Origin: Streptococcus sanguinis SK355
GTDB lineage: Bacteria; Bacillota; Bacilli; Lactobacillales; Streptococcaceae
Reading direction: 5' to 3'
Length of the DNA: 64,000 nt
Assembly: GCF_000212855.1 (NCBI RefSeq)
Contig: NZ_GL890993.1
Span: forward strand, 1,587,798 to 1,651,797
Part shown: piece after piece, positions 50,668 through 58,708 of the stretch
Layout: every line of letters begins with the position of its first letter
How positions within the stretch are numbered: position 1 is the first letter of the stretch
Translations under genes and position numbers: made by a program
The notes under the pieces: model-generated
What the model was told of the DNA's origin: nothing
Databases searched by the model: none
What the model saw: only the letters and a program-made list of their open reading frames with translations

Positions 50668-51954
50668 ATGTCTATTAAAATAGCTTTACTTGGTTTTGGA
50701 ACAGTGGCCAGCGGTGTGCCTTTTTTGCTGAAGGAAAATGGAGAAAAAATCGTTCAAGCAGCTCATTCAGAGATTGAGGTTGCTAAAGTATTGGTCAAAG
50801 ATGATGCCGAAAAAGAGCGTCTTTTAGCAGCTGGAAATGACTTTAATTTTGTCACAAATGTTGAAGAAATTCTGAATGATTCTGAGATTACCATCGTTGT
50901 AGAATTGATGGGACGGATTGAGCCAGCGAAAACGTTCATCACTCGTGCTCTTGAAGCTGGCAAACATGTGGTAACGGCCAATAAGGACTTGTTGGCTGTT
51001 CACGGAGCAGAGTTGCTGGAAATTGCTCAAAAGCAAAATGTAGCTCTCTATTATGAAGCAGCTGTTGCTGGCGGAATTCCAATCCTGCGTACCTTGGTTA
51101 ATTCACTGGCTTCTGACAAAATCACCCGTATCTTGGGTGTGGTCAATGGAACTTCTAACTTTATGATGACCAAGATGGTAGAAGAGGGGTGGTCTTATGA
51201 AGACGCTCTTGCTGAAGCACAGCGTCTTGGCTTTGCTGAAAGCGACCCGACCAATGACGTAGATGGCATTGATGCGGCTTACAAGATGGTCATTCTTAGC
51301 CAGTTCGCTTTTGGTATGAATGTTAAATTTGAAGATGTGGGTCATCAGGGAATTCGTCATATCACACCAGAAGATGTGGCTGTTGCTCAAGATCTGGGCT
51401 ATGTAGTCAAGCTGGTAGGTTCTATTGAAGAAACGCCATCAGGAATCGCAGCAGAAGTAGCTCCAACATTTCTGCCAAAAGCTCATCCGCTGGCTAGTGT
51501 CAATGGGGTAATGAATGCTGTCTTTGTCGAATCCATCGGTATCGGAGAATCCATGTACTACGGACCGGGAGCTGGGCAAAAACCAACTGCAACTAGTGTT
51601 GTGGCAGATATTGTTCGTATCAGCCGACGTTTGAATGAAGGAACAGTTGGCAAGGCCTTTAATGAATTCAGCCGTGAGTTAGTGCTGGCTAAGCCAGAAG
51701 ATGTGAAGAGCAGCTATTACTTCTCTATCTTGGCACCTGACTCTAAAGGTCAAGTTCTGCATTTGGCTGAGATTTTCAATGCTGAGGATGTTTCCTTTAA
51801 GCAGATTCTGCAGGAAGGTACAGATGGTGAGAAGGCTCGCGTGGTGATTATTACTCATGCTGTCAGCAAGACACAGCTGGAAAATGTCACTGCTAAGCTA
51901 AAAGAAGTTGCTGAGTTCGACTTGCTCAATACCTTCAAAGTATTAGGAGATTAA
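50668..51954 (+). CDS. hom: Homoserine dehydrogenase
   Basis: 428 residues with NAD(P)-binding N-terminus ([15 protein letters not shown]), catalytic domain ([31 protein letters not shown]) and C-terminal ACT domain (~350-425), which implies threonine feedback inhibition. Reduces aspartate semialdehyde to homoserine. Followed one base later by thrB. AAGGAG site. Confidence 0.96.
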   Translation: MSIKIALLGFGTVASGVPFLLKENGEKIVQAAHSEIEVAKVLVKDDAEKERLLAAGNDFNFVTNVEEILNDSEITIVVELMGRIEPAKTFITRALEAGKHVVTANKDLLAVHGAELLEIAQKQNVALYYEAAVAGGIPILRTLVNSLASDKITRILGVVNGTSNFMMTKMVEEGWSYEDALAEAQRLGFAESDPTNDVDGIDAAYKMVILSQFAFGMNVKFEDVGHQGIRHITPEDVAVAQDLGYVVKLVGSIEETPSGIAAEVAPTFLPKAHPLASVNGVMNAVFVESIGIGESMYYGPGAGQKPTATSVVADIVRISRRLNEGTVGKAFNEFSRELVLAKPEDVKSSYYFSILAPDSKGQVLHLAEIFNAEDVSFKQILQEGTDGEKARVVIITHAVSKTQLENVTAKLKEVAEFDLLNTFKVLGD

Positions 51955-51955
51955 G

Positions 51956-52822
51956 ATGAAAATTATTGTACCGGCGACCAGTGCCAATATTGGTCCTGGC
52001 TTTGACTCTGTCGGAGTCGCCCTATCAAAATATCTTGAAATTGAAGTCTTGGAAGAAAGTCAGGAGTGGGTAATTGAGCATGACCTCAATCCGAGAATTC
52101 CTAAGGATCGGCGTAATTTACTGGTTAAGATTGCCCTGCAGTTGGCTCCAGATATTCAGCCACGCCGTTTGAAAATGACCAGTGATATTCCATTGGCTCG
52201 TGGACTTGGGTCTTCTAGCTCGGTCATTGTAGCTGGGATTGAATTGGCCAACCAGCTGGCTCATCTTAATTTGTCGGATTATCAGAAGCTAAAAATCGCT
52301 ACAAAGATTGAAGGCCATCCTGACAATGTTGCGCCGGCTATTTATGGTAATTTGGTCGTATCTAGCTCATCTAGAAATCAGGTATCGGCTGTGGTGTCGG
52401 ATTTTCCAGAAGCCGACTTCATTGCTTATATCCCAGACTATGAGCTTCGGACGGTCGAGAGTCGTAGAGTCTTGCCGAACCGCCTTTCCTACAAAGAAGC
52501 TGTGGCGGCCAGCTCCATTGCTAATGTTGCGATTGCTGCTCTTTTAAAAGGTGATATGAAAATCGCTGGTCGAGCTATTGAGTCAGATTTGTTCCACGAA
52601 AAATACCGTCAGCCTTTGATCAAGGAATTTTCAGATATTAAATTCTTGGCCAGAAAAAATGGCTCTTATGCAACCTATATCTCAGGAGCGGGGCCAACTG
52701 TTATGGTCTTATCACCTAAGAACAAGACAGAGAAGATTTACCAGCTTTTGCAAAAACAGAATTTCAAAGGGCAAATCTTCCGGCTTCAAGTAGACACAGA
52801 GGGTGTTCGAGTAGAAAAATAA
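51956..52822 (+). CDS. thrB: Homoserine kinase
   Basis: 288 residues, GHMP kinase. [23 protein letters not shown] at the N-terminus and the ATP-binding [16 protein letters not shown] near residue 82 are diagnostic, as is the late [11 protein letters not shown]. Makes O-phosphohomoserine for threonine synthesis. Ends the hom-thrB operon. Confidence 0.96.
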   Translation: MKIIVPATSANIGPGFDSVGVALSKYLEIEVLEESQEWVIEHDLNPRIPKDRRNLLVKIALQLAPDIQPRRLKMTSDIPLARGLGSSSSVIVAGIELANQLAHLNLSDYQKLKIATKIEGHPDNVAPAIYGNLVVSSSSRNQVSAVVSDFPEADFIAYIPDYELRTVESRRVLPNRLSYKEAVAASSIANVAIAALLKGDMKIAGRAIESDLFHEKYRQPLIKEFSDIKFLARKNGSYATYISGAGPTVMVLSPKNKTEKIYQLLQKQNFKGQIFRLQVDTEGVRVEK

Positions 52823-52828
52823 ATCATC

Positions 52829-52855
52829 AAGAGGTTTTTATGAGCCTCTTTTCCC
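52829..52855 (+). terminator. Terminator of hom-thrB
   Basis: AAGAGG / CCTCTT stem followed by TT and a T-rich tail. Confidence 0.6.
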
Positions 52856-52916
52856 TTTTCTAGGAACTCGTACACAATAGAAGAAGTTGATGTTCCTATC
52901 TTTTTATACCTGATTA

Positions 52917-52925
52917 TGCTATAAT
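52917..52925 (+). promoter_or_regulatory. Extended -10 promoter of the 34-codon gene
   Basis: TGCTATAAT, 31 bases before the small reading frame, with no good -35. Confidence 0.6.
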
Positions 52926-52956
52926 GGGGATAGCTTAAAGGAGGATAATTCACTTT

Positions 52957-53061
52957 ATGGATCATTTAGAATTACAGGAACTGGCGAGTGAGCTAGCTTT
53001 TGGTGCTATCAGGAATGCTCTTTCTACTCAAACACAGCGATTTGCTACTAGACAATTATAA
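52957..53061 (+). CDS. Small 34-residue protein of unknown function
   Basis: Not recognised. The frame reads MDHLELQELASELAFGAIR and then a polar C-terminus rich in Thr, Gln and Arg ending RQL. It has an extended -10 promoter, a perfect AAAGGAGG ribosome site (12 bases from the ATG, slightly long) and its own terminator, so it looks like a complete one-gene unit. The N-terminal half could form an amphipathic helix; no signal peptide or TM helix. It could be a regulatory microprotein or a secreted/processed peptide. Too short for routine gene callers. Confidence 0.6.
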   Translation: MDHLELQELASELAFGAIRNALSTQTQRFATRQL

Positions 53062-53066
53062 GCATT

Positions 53067-53095
53067 AAAAAGCTGACCTTTCTCAGCTTTTTCTT
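53067..53095 (+). terminator. Terminator of the 34-codon gene
   Basis: AAAAAGCTGA / TCAGCTTTTT perfect stem with a 6-base loop and T-rich tail. Confidence 0.85.
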
Positions 53096-53124
53096 TGTAA
53101 TCTATCGTAAATGCCATAGATTTT

Positions 53125-53133
53125 TGATATAAT
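53125..53133 (+). promoter_or_regulatory. Extended -10 promoter of murB
   Basis: TGATATAAT, 35 bases before the murB start. Confidence 0.6.
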
Positions 53134-53168
53134 AGAGTGTATTTTGTTTACATAAAAGAGAGAAAAGC

Positions 53169-54074
53169 ATGCAAAAACTAGAGAAATTAAAAACCGAATT
53201 AGAAGGAATCGACATTCGCTTCAATGAGCCTTTGAGTCAATACACCTATACAAAGGTCGGGGGCGCAGCCGATTTCTTAGTTTTCCCCCGCAATCGTTAT
53301 GAGCTGGCTCGCATTGTTAATTTTGCCAATCAAGAAGACATTCCTTGGATGGTGCTGGGAAATGCCAGTAATATCATTGTGCGAGATGGCGGTATCCGAG
53401 GTTTCGTCATTATGTTTGACAAGCTCAACAATGTAGGGGTAGATGGCTATATGATTGAAGCAGAGGCTGGAGCTAATCTAATTCAGACAACCCATATCGC
53501 TCTGCAGAATAGTCTGACTGGCTTTGAGTTTGCCTGTGGCATTCCTGGTAGCGTCGGCGGAGCTGTCTTTATGAACGCTGGTGCTTATGGCGGCGAGATT
53601 GCTCATGTTTTGGTATCTTGTAAGGTACTGACGCCTCAGGGACAAGTCAAAACGCTGGACGTTCGAGATATGAAGTTTGGCTATCGTCACTCACTAGTTC
53701 AGGAAACAGGCGACATTGTTATTTCTGCTAAGTTTGCTCTTTCGCCTGGTGTTCACAGAACTATTCGTCAGGAAATGGAGCGCTTAACCCATCTGCGGGA
53801 GCTTAAACAGCCTTTGGAATACCCATCTTGTGGATCTGTTTTCAAGCGTCCTTTGGGTCACTTTGCTGGTCAGCTCATTAGTGAAGCAGGCCTTAAGGGG
53901 CATCGTATCGGCGGCGTAGAAGTATCTGAGAAACATGCCGGTTTTATGATTAACGTCGATAAAGGAACGGCCCAAGATTATGAAAATCTTATTGCTCATG
54001 TGATTGAAAGGGTGCGGGAAAATTCAGGTATTACTCTGGAGCGCGAAGTCCGCATCATTGGTGAATCTCTGTAA
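53169..54074 (+). CDS. murB: UDP-N-acetylenolpyruvoylglucosamine reductase
   Basis: 301 residues, type II MurB. FAD-binding motifs [30 protein letters not shown] and [22 protein letters not shown], and the catalytic-Ser motif [11 protein letters not shown] near residue 220. Reduces UDP-GlcNAc-enolpyruvate to UDP-MurNAc. Followed by the structured leader and potABCD, an order typical of streptococci. Confidence 0.96.
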   Translation: MQKLEKLKTELEGIDIRFNEPLSQYTYTKVGGAADFLVFPRNRYELARIVNFANQEDIPWMVLGNASNIIVRDGGIRGFVIMFDKLNNVGVDGYMIEAEAGANLIQTTHIALQNSLTGFEFACGIPGSVGGAVFMNAGAYGGEIAHVLVSCKVLTPQGQVKTLDVRDMKFGYRHSLVQETGDIVISAKFALSPGVHRTIRQEMERLTHLRELKQPLEYPSCGSVFKRPLGHFAGQLISEAGLKGHRIGGVEVSEKHAGFMINVDKGTAQDYENLIAHVIERVRENSGITLEREVRIIGESL

Positions 54075-54247
54075 GACAGATTGGTTTCCAGTAGAAGTAT
54101 GCTGGATAAGGAACTGCAGCTAGCTGTAACTTAGTAAGGGGGTGAAAGCCTATCGACACGGAATTTATAAAGGGCCTTTACAGCCCTCACGAGGTAGCAG
54201 CGGTCTGACAGAACCCTTAATCTGTTAATACGAGAAAGAAGGAATTT
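54075..54247 (+). promoter_or_regulatory. Structured leader between murB and potA (candidate cis-regulatory RNA)
   Basis: 173 bases, non-coding, unusually GC-balanced for an intergenic region, with no clear promoter or terminator. Visible pairings include AGGGC/GCCCT around 54164-54180, CAGCTAGCTG near 54117 and ACAGA/TCTGT near 54208-54225. Segments such as AAGGGGGTGAAAGCC and CACGAGGTAGCAGCGG look like conserved RNA loops rather than protein code. I do not recognise an Rfam class. A polyamine-responsive leader for potABCD is the natural hypothesis. Confidence 0.45.
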
Positions 54248-54280
54248 ATGACAATTGAAAAAACCAATCATCGAGTTTAA
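54248..54280 (+). CDS. 10-codon upstream reading frame overlapping the potA start
   Basis: ATG 54248 lies six bases after AAGAAGG and reads [10 protein letters not shown] then stops. It covers the TTG start of potA (54255) in another frame. Could be a leader peptide that sets potA translation, or chance. Low confidence that it is a functional gene. Confidence 0.3.
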   Translation: MTIEKTNHRV

Positions 54281-55412
54281 AAACGTTTCAAAAGTTTTTG
54301 AAGATAATAATACTGTCGTTCTGAAAGATATTAATTTCGAGCTGGAAGAAGGAAAGTTCTATACTTTGCTAGGGTCTTCTGGTTCTGGAAAATCAACGAT
54401 TCTGAACATTATTGCCGGTCTTTTGGACGCGACAGACGGAGATATTTTTCTTGATGGTGTCCGCATCAATGATATTCCCACTAATAAACGAGACGTCCAC
54501 ACGGTTTTTCAGTCCTATGCACTGTTTCCGCATATGAATGTTTTTGAAAATGTAGCCTTTCCGCTTCGTCTGCGCAAGGTTGATAAAAAAGAAATTCAAG
54601 AGCGGGTTGCTGAAGTACTGAAAATGGTTCAGCTGGAAGGCTTTGAGCGCCGTTCTATTCGCAAACTGTCGGGTGGTCAGCGTCAGCGTGTAGCCATCGC
54701 GCGGGCGATCATTAATCAGCCGCGGGTCGTATTGCTGGATGAGCCGCTTTCTGCTCTGGATTTGAAGCTGCGCACGGACATGCAGTATGAGCTGCGGGAA
54801 TTGCAGCAGCGTCTGGGTATTACCTTTGTCTTTGTCACGCACGACCAAGAGGAAGCCCTGGCTATGAGCGACTGGATTTTCGTTATGAATGATGGCGAGA
54901 TTGTTCAGTCGGGAACGCCTGTCGATATTTATGACGAGCCCATCAACCACTTTGTTGCAACCTTCATTGGCGAGTCCAATATTCTGCCTGGCAAGATGAT
55001 CGAGGACTATCTAGTTGAGTTTAACGGCCAGCGCTTTGAAGCAGTGGATGGCGGGATGCGCCCAAATGAAGCTGTTGAGGTGGTCATTCGACCAGAGGAC
55101 CTGCGGATTACGCTGCCAGAAGAAGGCAAGCTGCAGGTTAAAGTTGATACCCAGCTTTTCCGTGGCGTTCACTATGAGATTATTGCTTATGATGAACTGG
55201 GTAATGAATGGATGATTCACTCGACTCGCAAGGCCATTGTCGGTGAAGAAATTGGCCTGCATTTCGAGCCTGAAGATATCCATATCATGCGTCTCAATGA
55301 AACTGAAGAAGAATTCGATGCCCGTATCGAAGAATATGTTGAAGTAGAAGAGCAAGAAGCGGGTCTGATCAATGCCATTGAGGAGGAACGCGATGAAGAA
55401 AACAACCTCTAA
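54255..55412 (+). CDS. potA: Spermidine/putrescine ABC transporter ATPase
   Basis: 385 residues. Walker [10 protein letters not shown] near residue 38, signature [14 protein letters not shown], Walker [13 protein letters not shown], switch THDQEEA, and a C-terminal TOBE-type regulatory region (~290-350). Starts with TTG at 54255 ([15 protein letters not shown] is the conserved N-terminus); its ribosome site is 14 bases away, and an ATG in another frame lies better placed at 54248. Ends 20 bases inside potB. Energises polyamine uptake. Confidence 0.94.
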   Translation: MKKPIIEFKNVSKVFEDNNTVVLKDINFELEEGKFYTLLGSSGSGKSTILNIIAGLLDATDGDIFLDGVRINDIPTNKRDVHTVFQSYALFPHMNVFENVAFPLRLRKVDKKEIQERVAEVLKMVQLEGFERRSIRKLSGGQRQRVAIARAIINQPRVVLLDEPLSALDLKLRTDMQYELRELQQRLGITFVFVTHDQEEALAMSDWIFVMNDGEIVQSGTPVDIYDEPINHFVATFIGESNILPGKMIEDYLVEFNGQRFEAVDGGMRPNEAVEVVIRPEDLRITLPEEGKLQVKVDTQLFRGVHYEIIAYDELGNEWMIHSTRKAIVGEEIGLHFEPEDIHIMRLNETEEEFDARIEEYVEVEEQEAGLINAIEEERDEENNL

Positions 55413-56199
55413 TCTTTTTCTCTTGCCCTACCTGCTCTGGATTTTCCTCTTTGTCTTGGCACCTGTTGTCATGATTATCTGGAAGTCCTTCTTTAACATT
55501 GAAGGCCAGTTTACTCTGGAAAATTACCAGACCTACTTCACATCGCAGAACTGGACCTATCTCAAGATGAGTCTGAATTCGATTCTTTATGCAGGGATTA
55601 TTACTGTCGTAACCCTGCTGATTTCCTATCCGACCGCATTCTTTTTGACTCAGCTCAAGCACAAGCAGCTCTGGCTGATGCTGATTGTCCTGCCGACCTG
55701 GATCAATCTCCTGCTCAAAGCTTATGCTTTCATCGGTATTTTTGGTCAGAATGGTTCAATCAATCAATTTCTGACTTTTATCGGAGTAGGGCCGCAGCAG
55801 ATTCTCTTTACGGACTTTTCATTTATCTTTGTAGCCAGCTACATCGAGCTGCCCTTTATGATTCTGCCCATTTTCAATGTTCTGGATGATTTGGATCCTA
55901 ATCTTATCAATGCCAGCTATGACTTGGGAGCTAATCGCTGGGAGACTTTCCGTCGGGTTATTTTCCCTTTGTCATTGAATGGTGTCAGAAGCGGAGTACA
56001 GTCAGTCTTTATCCCTAGCCTCAGTCTCTTCATGCTGACACGCTTAATCGGGGGTAATCGGGTAATTACTCTGGGAACTGCCATTGAGCAGCACTTCCTA
56101 ACCACTCAGAACTGGGGCATGGGCTCTACTATCGGAGTGGTGCTGATTGTTGCTATGCTCTTTACCATGTGGGCAACCAAGGAAAGGAGAGGGCGATGA
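55393..56199 (+). CDS. potB: Spermidine/putrescine ABC transporter permease PotB
   Basis: 268 residues, six hydrophobic segments, with the EAA-type cytoplasmic loop [22 protein letters not shown] near residue 185. AGGAGG precedes the ATG at 55393, inside potA; the frame is open seven codons further upstream. Stop overlaps the potC start (ATGA). Confidence 0.93.
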   Translation: MKKTTSNLFLLPYLLWIFLFVLAPVVMIIWKSFFNIEGQFTLENYQTYFTSQNWTYLKMSLNSILYAGIITVVTLLISYPTAFFLTQLKHKQLWLMLIVLPTWINLLLKAYAFIGIFGQNGSINQFLTFIGVGPQQILFTDFSFIFVASYIELPFMILPIFNVLDDLDPNLINASYDLGANRWETFRRVIFPLSLNGVRSGVQSVFIPSLSLFMLTRLIGGNRVITLGTAIEQHFLTTQNWGMGSTIGVVLIVAMLFTMWATKERRGR

Positions 56200-56969
56200 A
56201 AAAAATTGCAAATCTCTATTTGGCCTTTGTCTTTTTGGTGCTCTACATCCCCATCTTTTACCTGATTGCCTATGCTTTCAATGCAGGGGAAGACATGAAT
56301 CGTTTCACAGGATTCAGTCTTAGTCATTTTCAGAATCTCTTTGAGGATTCACGCTTGATTTTGATTTTGGTTCAGACTTTCTTTCTGGCTTTCCTGTCTT
56401 CATTAATTGCGACACTGATTGGAACTTTTGGAGCCATCTATATTTATCAAGCCCGCAAGAAATATCAGGATGCCTTTTTGTCTATCAATAATATCCTCAT
56501 GGTGGCACCGGATGTCATGATTGGGGCAAGTTTTCTGATTCTCTTTACGACGGCAAAATTCCAGCTGGGCTTCCTGTCTGTGCTGGCTAGCCATGTGGCC
56601 TTTTCCATTCCGATTGTGGTGCTGATGATTCTTCCGCGTCTGAAAGAAATGAATGATGATATGATTAAGGCTGCTTATGACCTAGGAGCCAGCCAATTGC
56701 AAATGCTGAAAGAAATCATGCTGCCTTATCTGACTCCAGCCATTATCGCTGGCTACTTCATGGCTTTTACCTACTCACTTGATGACTTTGCTGTGACCTT
56801 CTTCGTTACAGGCAATGGCTTCTCTACTTTGTCTGTTGAGATTTACTCCCGCGCTCGGCAGGGAATTTCTCTGGAAATCAATGCCCTATCAGCCTTGGTC
56901 TTTCTCTTCAGCATTGCTTTGGTAATTGGGTATTACTTTATCACCCGTGAGAAGGAGGAGACCGTATGA
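56196..56969 (+). CDS. potC: Spermidine/putrescine ABC transporter permease PotC
   Basis: 257 residues, six hydrophobic segments, EAA loop KAAYDLGASQLQMLKEIMLPYL near residue 165. Starts in the potB stop and overlaps potD by four bases (ATGA). AGGAGAG ribosome site. Confidence 0.93.
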   Translation: MKKIANLYLAFVFLVLYIPIFYLIAYAFNAGEDMNRFTGFSLSHFQNLFEDSRLILILVQTFFLAFLSSLIATLIGTFGAIYIYQARKKYQDAFLSINNILMVAPDVMIGASFLILFTTAKFQLGFLSVLASHVAFSIPIVVLMILPRLKEMNDDMIKAAYDLGASQLQMLKEIMLPYLTPAIIAGYFMAFTYSLDDFAVTFFVTGNGFSTLSVEIYSRARQGISLEINALSALVFLFSIALVIGYYFITREKEETV

Positions 56970-58036
56970 GAAAGCTTTATTCATTTTTAGCGGGGATTCT
57001 GCTGATTATCTTAGTTTTGTGGGGTGTTAGTTACCAGATCGAAAGTCAGACGCAGAGCAAGGAGAGCGATAAGCTGGTCATTTACAACTGGGGTGACTAT
57101 ATCGATCCTGAGCTACTGACTGAGTTTACTAAGGAAACTGGTGTCCAAATCCAGTACGATACATTTGACTCTAATGAAGCCATGTATACGAAAGTGAAGC
57201 AGGGCGGCACAACCTACGACATTGCGATTCCCAGTGAATATATGATTGCTAAGATGATGAAGGAAGGCTTGTTAGAAAAGCTAGATCATAGCCAGATTAA
57301 AGGTTTGGAAAATATCGGATCTGACTTTTTAGACCAGCCTTTTGATCCTGGAAATCAGTACTCGATTCCTTATTTTTGGGGAACGCTGGGCATTGTCTAC
57401 AATGAAAAAATGGTTGATAAAGCTCCTGAGCATTGGAATGATCTCTGGCGTCCTGAATACAAAAACTCCATCATGATGATTGATGGAGCCCGTGAAGTCA
57501 TGGGAATTGGTCTGAACTCGGATGGCCATAGTCTCAACTCCAAAGATGCAGATCAGTTGCAGGAGGCTGTCGACAAGCTCTACACTCTGACGCCAAATAT
57601 CAAGGCCATTGTGGCTGATGAGATGAAAGGATACATGATTCAGAACAATGCAGCTATCGGTGTGACCTTTTCTGGCGAGGCTCGGCAGATGCTGGAGGCC
57701 AATGAAGACCTACGCTATGTCGTGCCAACAGAAGCCAGTAATCTTTGGTTTGACAATATTGTCATTCCCAAAACCGTCAAAAATAAAAAAGCAGCCTATC
57801 AGTTTATTAACTTTATGCTGAGACCGGAGAATGCTTATAAAAATGCCCTTTATGTTGGTTATTCGACACCAAATCTTCCTGCCAAGGCCATGCTTCCTAA
57901 GGAAATTCAGGAAGATGAGGCTTTTTATCCGACTGAGGAAACGATGAAACATCTGGAAGTTTATGAGCAGTTGGGCCCTAAATGGCTGGGGACATACAAC
58001 GACCTCTATCTTCAAGTCAAGATGTATCGGAAATGA
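56966..58036 (+). CDS. potD: Spermidine/putrescine-binding protein PotD
   Basis: 356 residues. Binding-protein features: KLVIYNWGDYIDPELLTEF after a hydrophobic N-terminal segment (~5-23). There is no lipobox cysteine, so it is probably held by an uncleaved signal anchor. LWFDNIVIPKTVKN is also typical of the family. Last gene of potABCD, before a strong terminator. Confidence 0.93.
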   Translation: MRKLYSFLAGILLIILVLWGVSYQIESQTQSKESDKLVIYNWGDYIDPELLTEFTKETGVQIQYDTFDSNEAMYTKVKQGGTTYDIAIPSEYMIAKMMKEGLLEKLDHSQIKGLENIGSDFLDQPFDPGNQYSIPYFWGTLGIVYNEKMVDKAPEHWNDLWRPEYKNSIMMIDGAREVMGIGLNSDGHSLNSKDADQLQEAVDKLYTLTPNIKAIVADEMKGYMIQNNAAIGVTFSGEARQMLEANEDLRYVVPTEASNLWFDNIVIPKTVKNKKAAYQFINFMLRPENAYKNALYVGYSTPNLPAKAMLPKEIQEDEAFYPTEETMKHLEVYEQLGPKWLGTYNDLYLQVKMYRK

Positions 58037-58070
58037 TAGTCTAATAAGGTTACTTGATGAATACAAGAAA

Positions 58071-58100
58071 AACGCCTGGCTCAATGAGCTAGGCGTTTGC
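58071..58100. terminator. Bidirectional terminator after potD
   Basis: AACGCCTGGCTC pairs with GAGCTAGGCGTT around AAT, with A run upstream and T-rich tail; serves the convergent gene too. Confidence 0.8.
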
Positions 58101-58107
58101 TGCTTGC

Positions 58108-58524
58108 TTAGTTTGAAGCTTCTGTCTGAGTATTTGTTGCAGTGTCTGCCGCAGAGCTAGAAGCGGTAGTGTCGCCTACAGCTGTATCTGCTGCAGAACT
58201 AGATGCACTAGTTTCAACAGCTGCTGCATCGCTGCTGGAAGCAGCAGTATCAGTTGCGGTCGTTGAAGCGGCACTGCTTGTTTCTTTTTCGATTTCCTTG
58301 ATAATGGTAGTCGTTGCAGTAGAGCTGCTGGTATCCGATTTTGATTTTTCATCCTTATGACTGGTCAGATTCATAATCGTGATGCTGGCAATGATGATGG
58401 ACAAGATACTGGCAACCGTTGCAATAGTCTTTTGGAAGGCTGAAAGGCCGGTTTTAATATGCTGTTTAGTAGGTTTTTTAGATGATTTTGTCTTGTTTTT
58501 ATTGCTGCGAGAATAGTTTTCCAT
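58108..58524 (-). CDS. Single-TM protein with Ser/Ala/Thr-rich low-complexity tail
   Basis: 138 residues, function unknown. Basic N-terminus (~1-30, Lys/Ser-rich), one hydrophobic helix (~33-52, IATVASILSIIIASITIM), then an acidic low-complexity tail with repeated TASSSAADTA and ETSASSSAADTA units. Resembles short streptococcal DUF proteins annotated as hypothetical. The N-terminus lacks a cleavage site, so the tail is probably outside the membrane. Single gene between terminators. Confidence 0.7.
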   Translation of the reverse strand: MENYSRSNKNKTKSSKKPTKQHIKTGLSAFQKTIATVASILSIIIASITIMNLTSHKDEKSKSDTSSSTATTTIIKEIEKETSSAASTTATDTAASSSDAAAVETSASSSAADTAVGDTTASSSAADTATNTQTEASN

Positions 58525-58650
58525 GCTTGAAAGAATCTCCTTTTAAAATTTCAATGATTTCTTATCTCTCATTATACGTTTTTTATCTGAAAATGTCTTA
58601 AAAAAATCAAATTCTTATCTATGAAAACGCACACAGAAGATTGCTGTCAA

Positions 58651-58688
58651 GAAAAGAAGCTGCTCAAATTTGGATTGAGCAGCTTCTT
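58651..58688 (-). terminator. Terminator of ppdK
   Basis: Perfect 14-bp stem: AAGAAGCTGCTCAA (58654-58667) with its complement 58675-58688, 7-base loop, T-rich on the minus strand. Confidence 0.85.
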
Positions 58689-58708
58689 GAGCTAGAATAG
58701 CAAAGTAA

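Noticed and set aside
54075-54247. T-box or known riboswitch in the pot leader
   Set aside because: No T-box AGGGTGGNACCGCG-type motif and no recognised riboswitch consensus; left as an unclassified leader.
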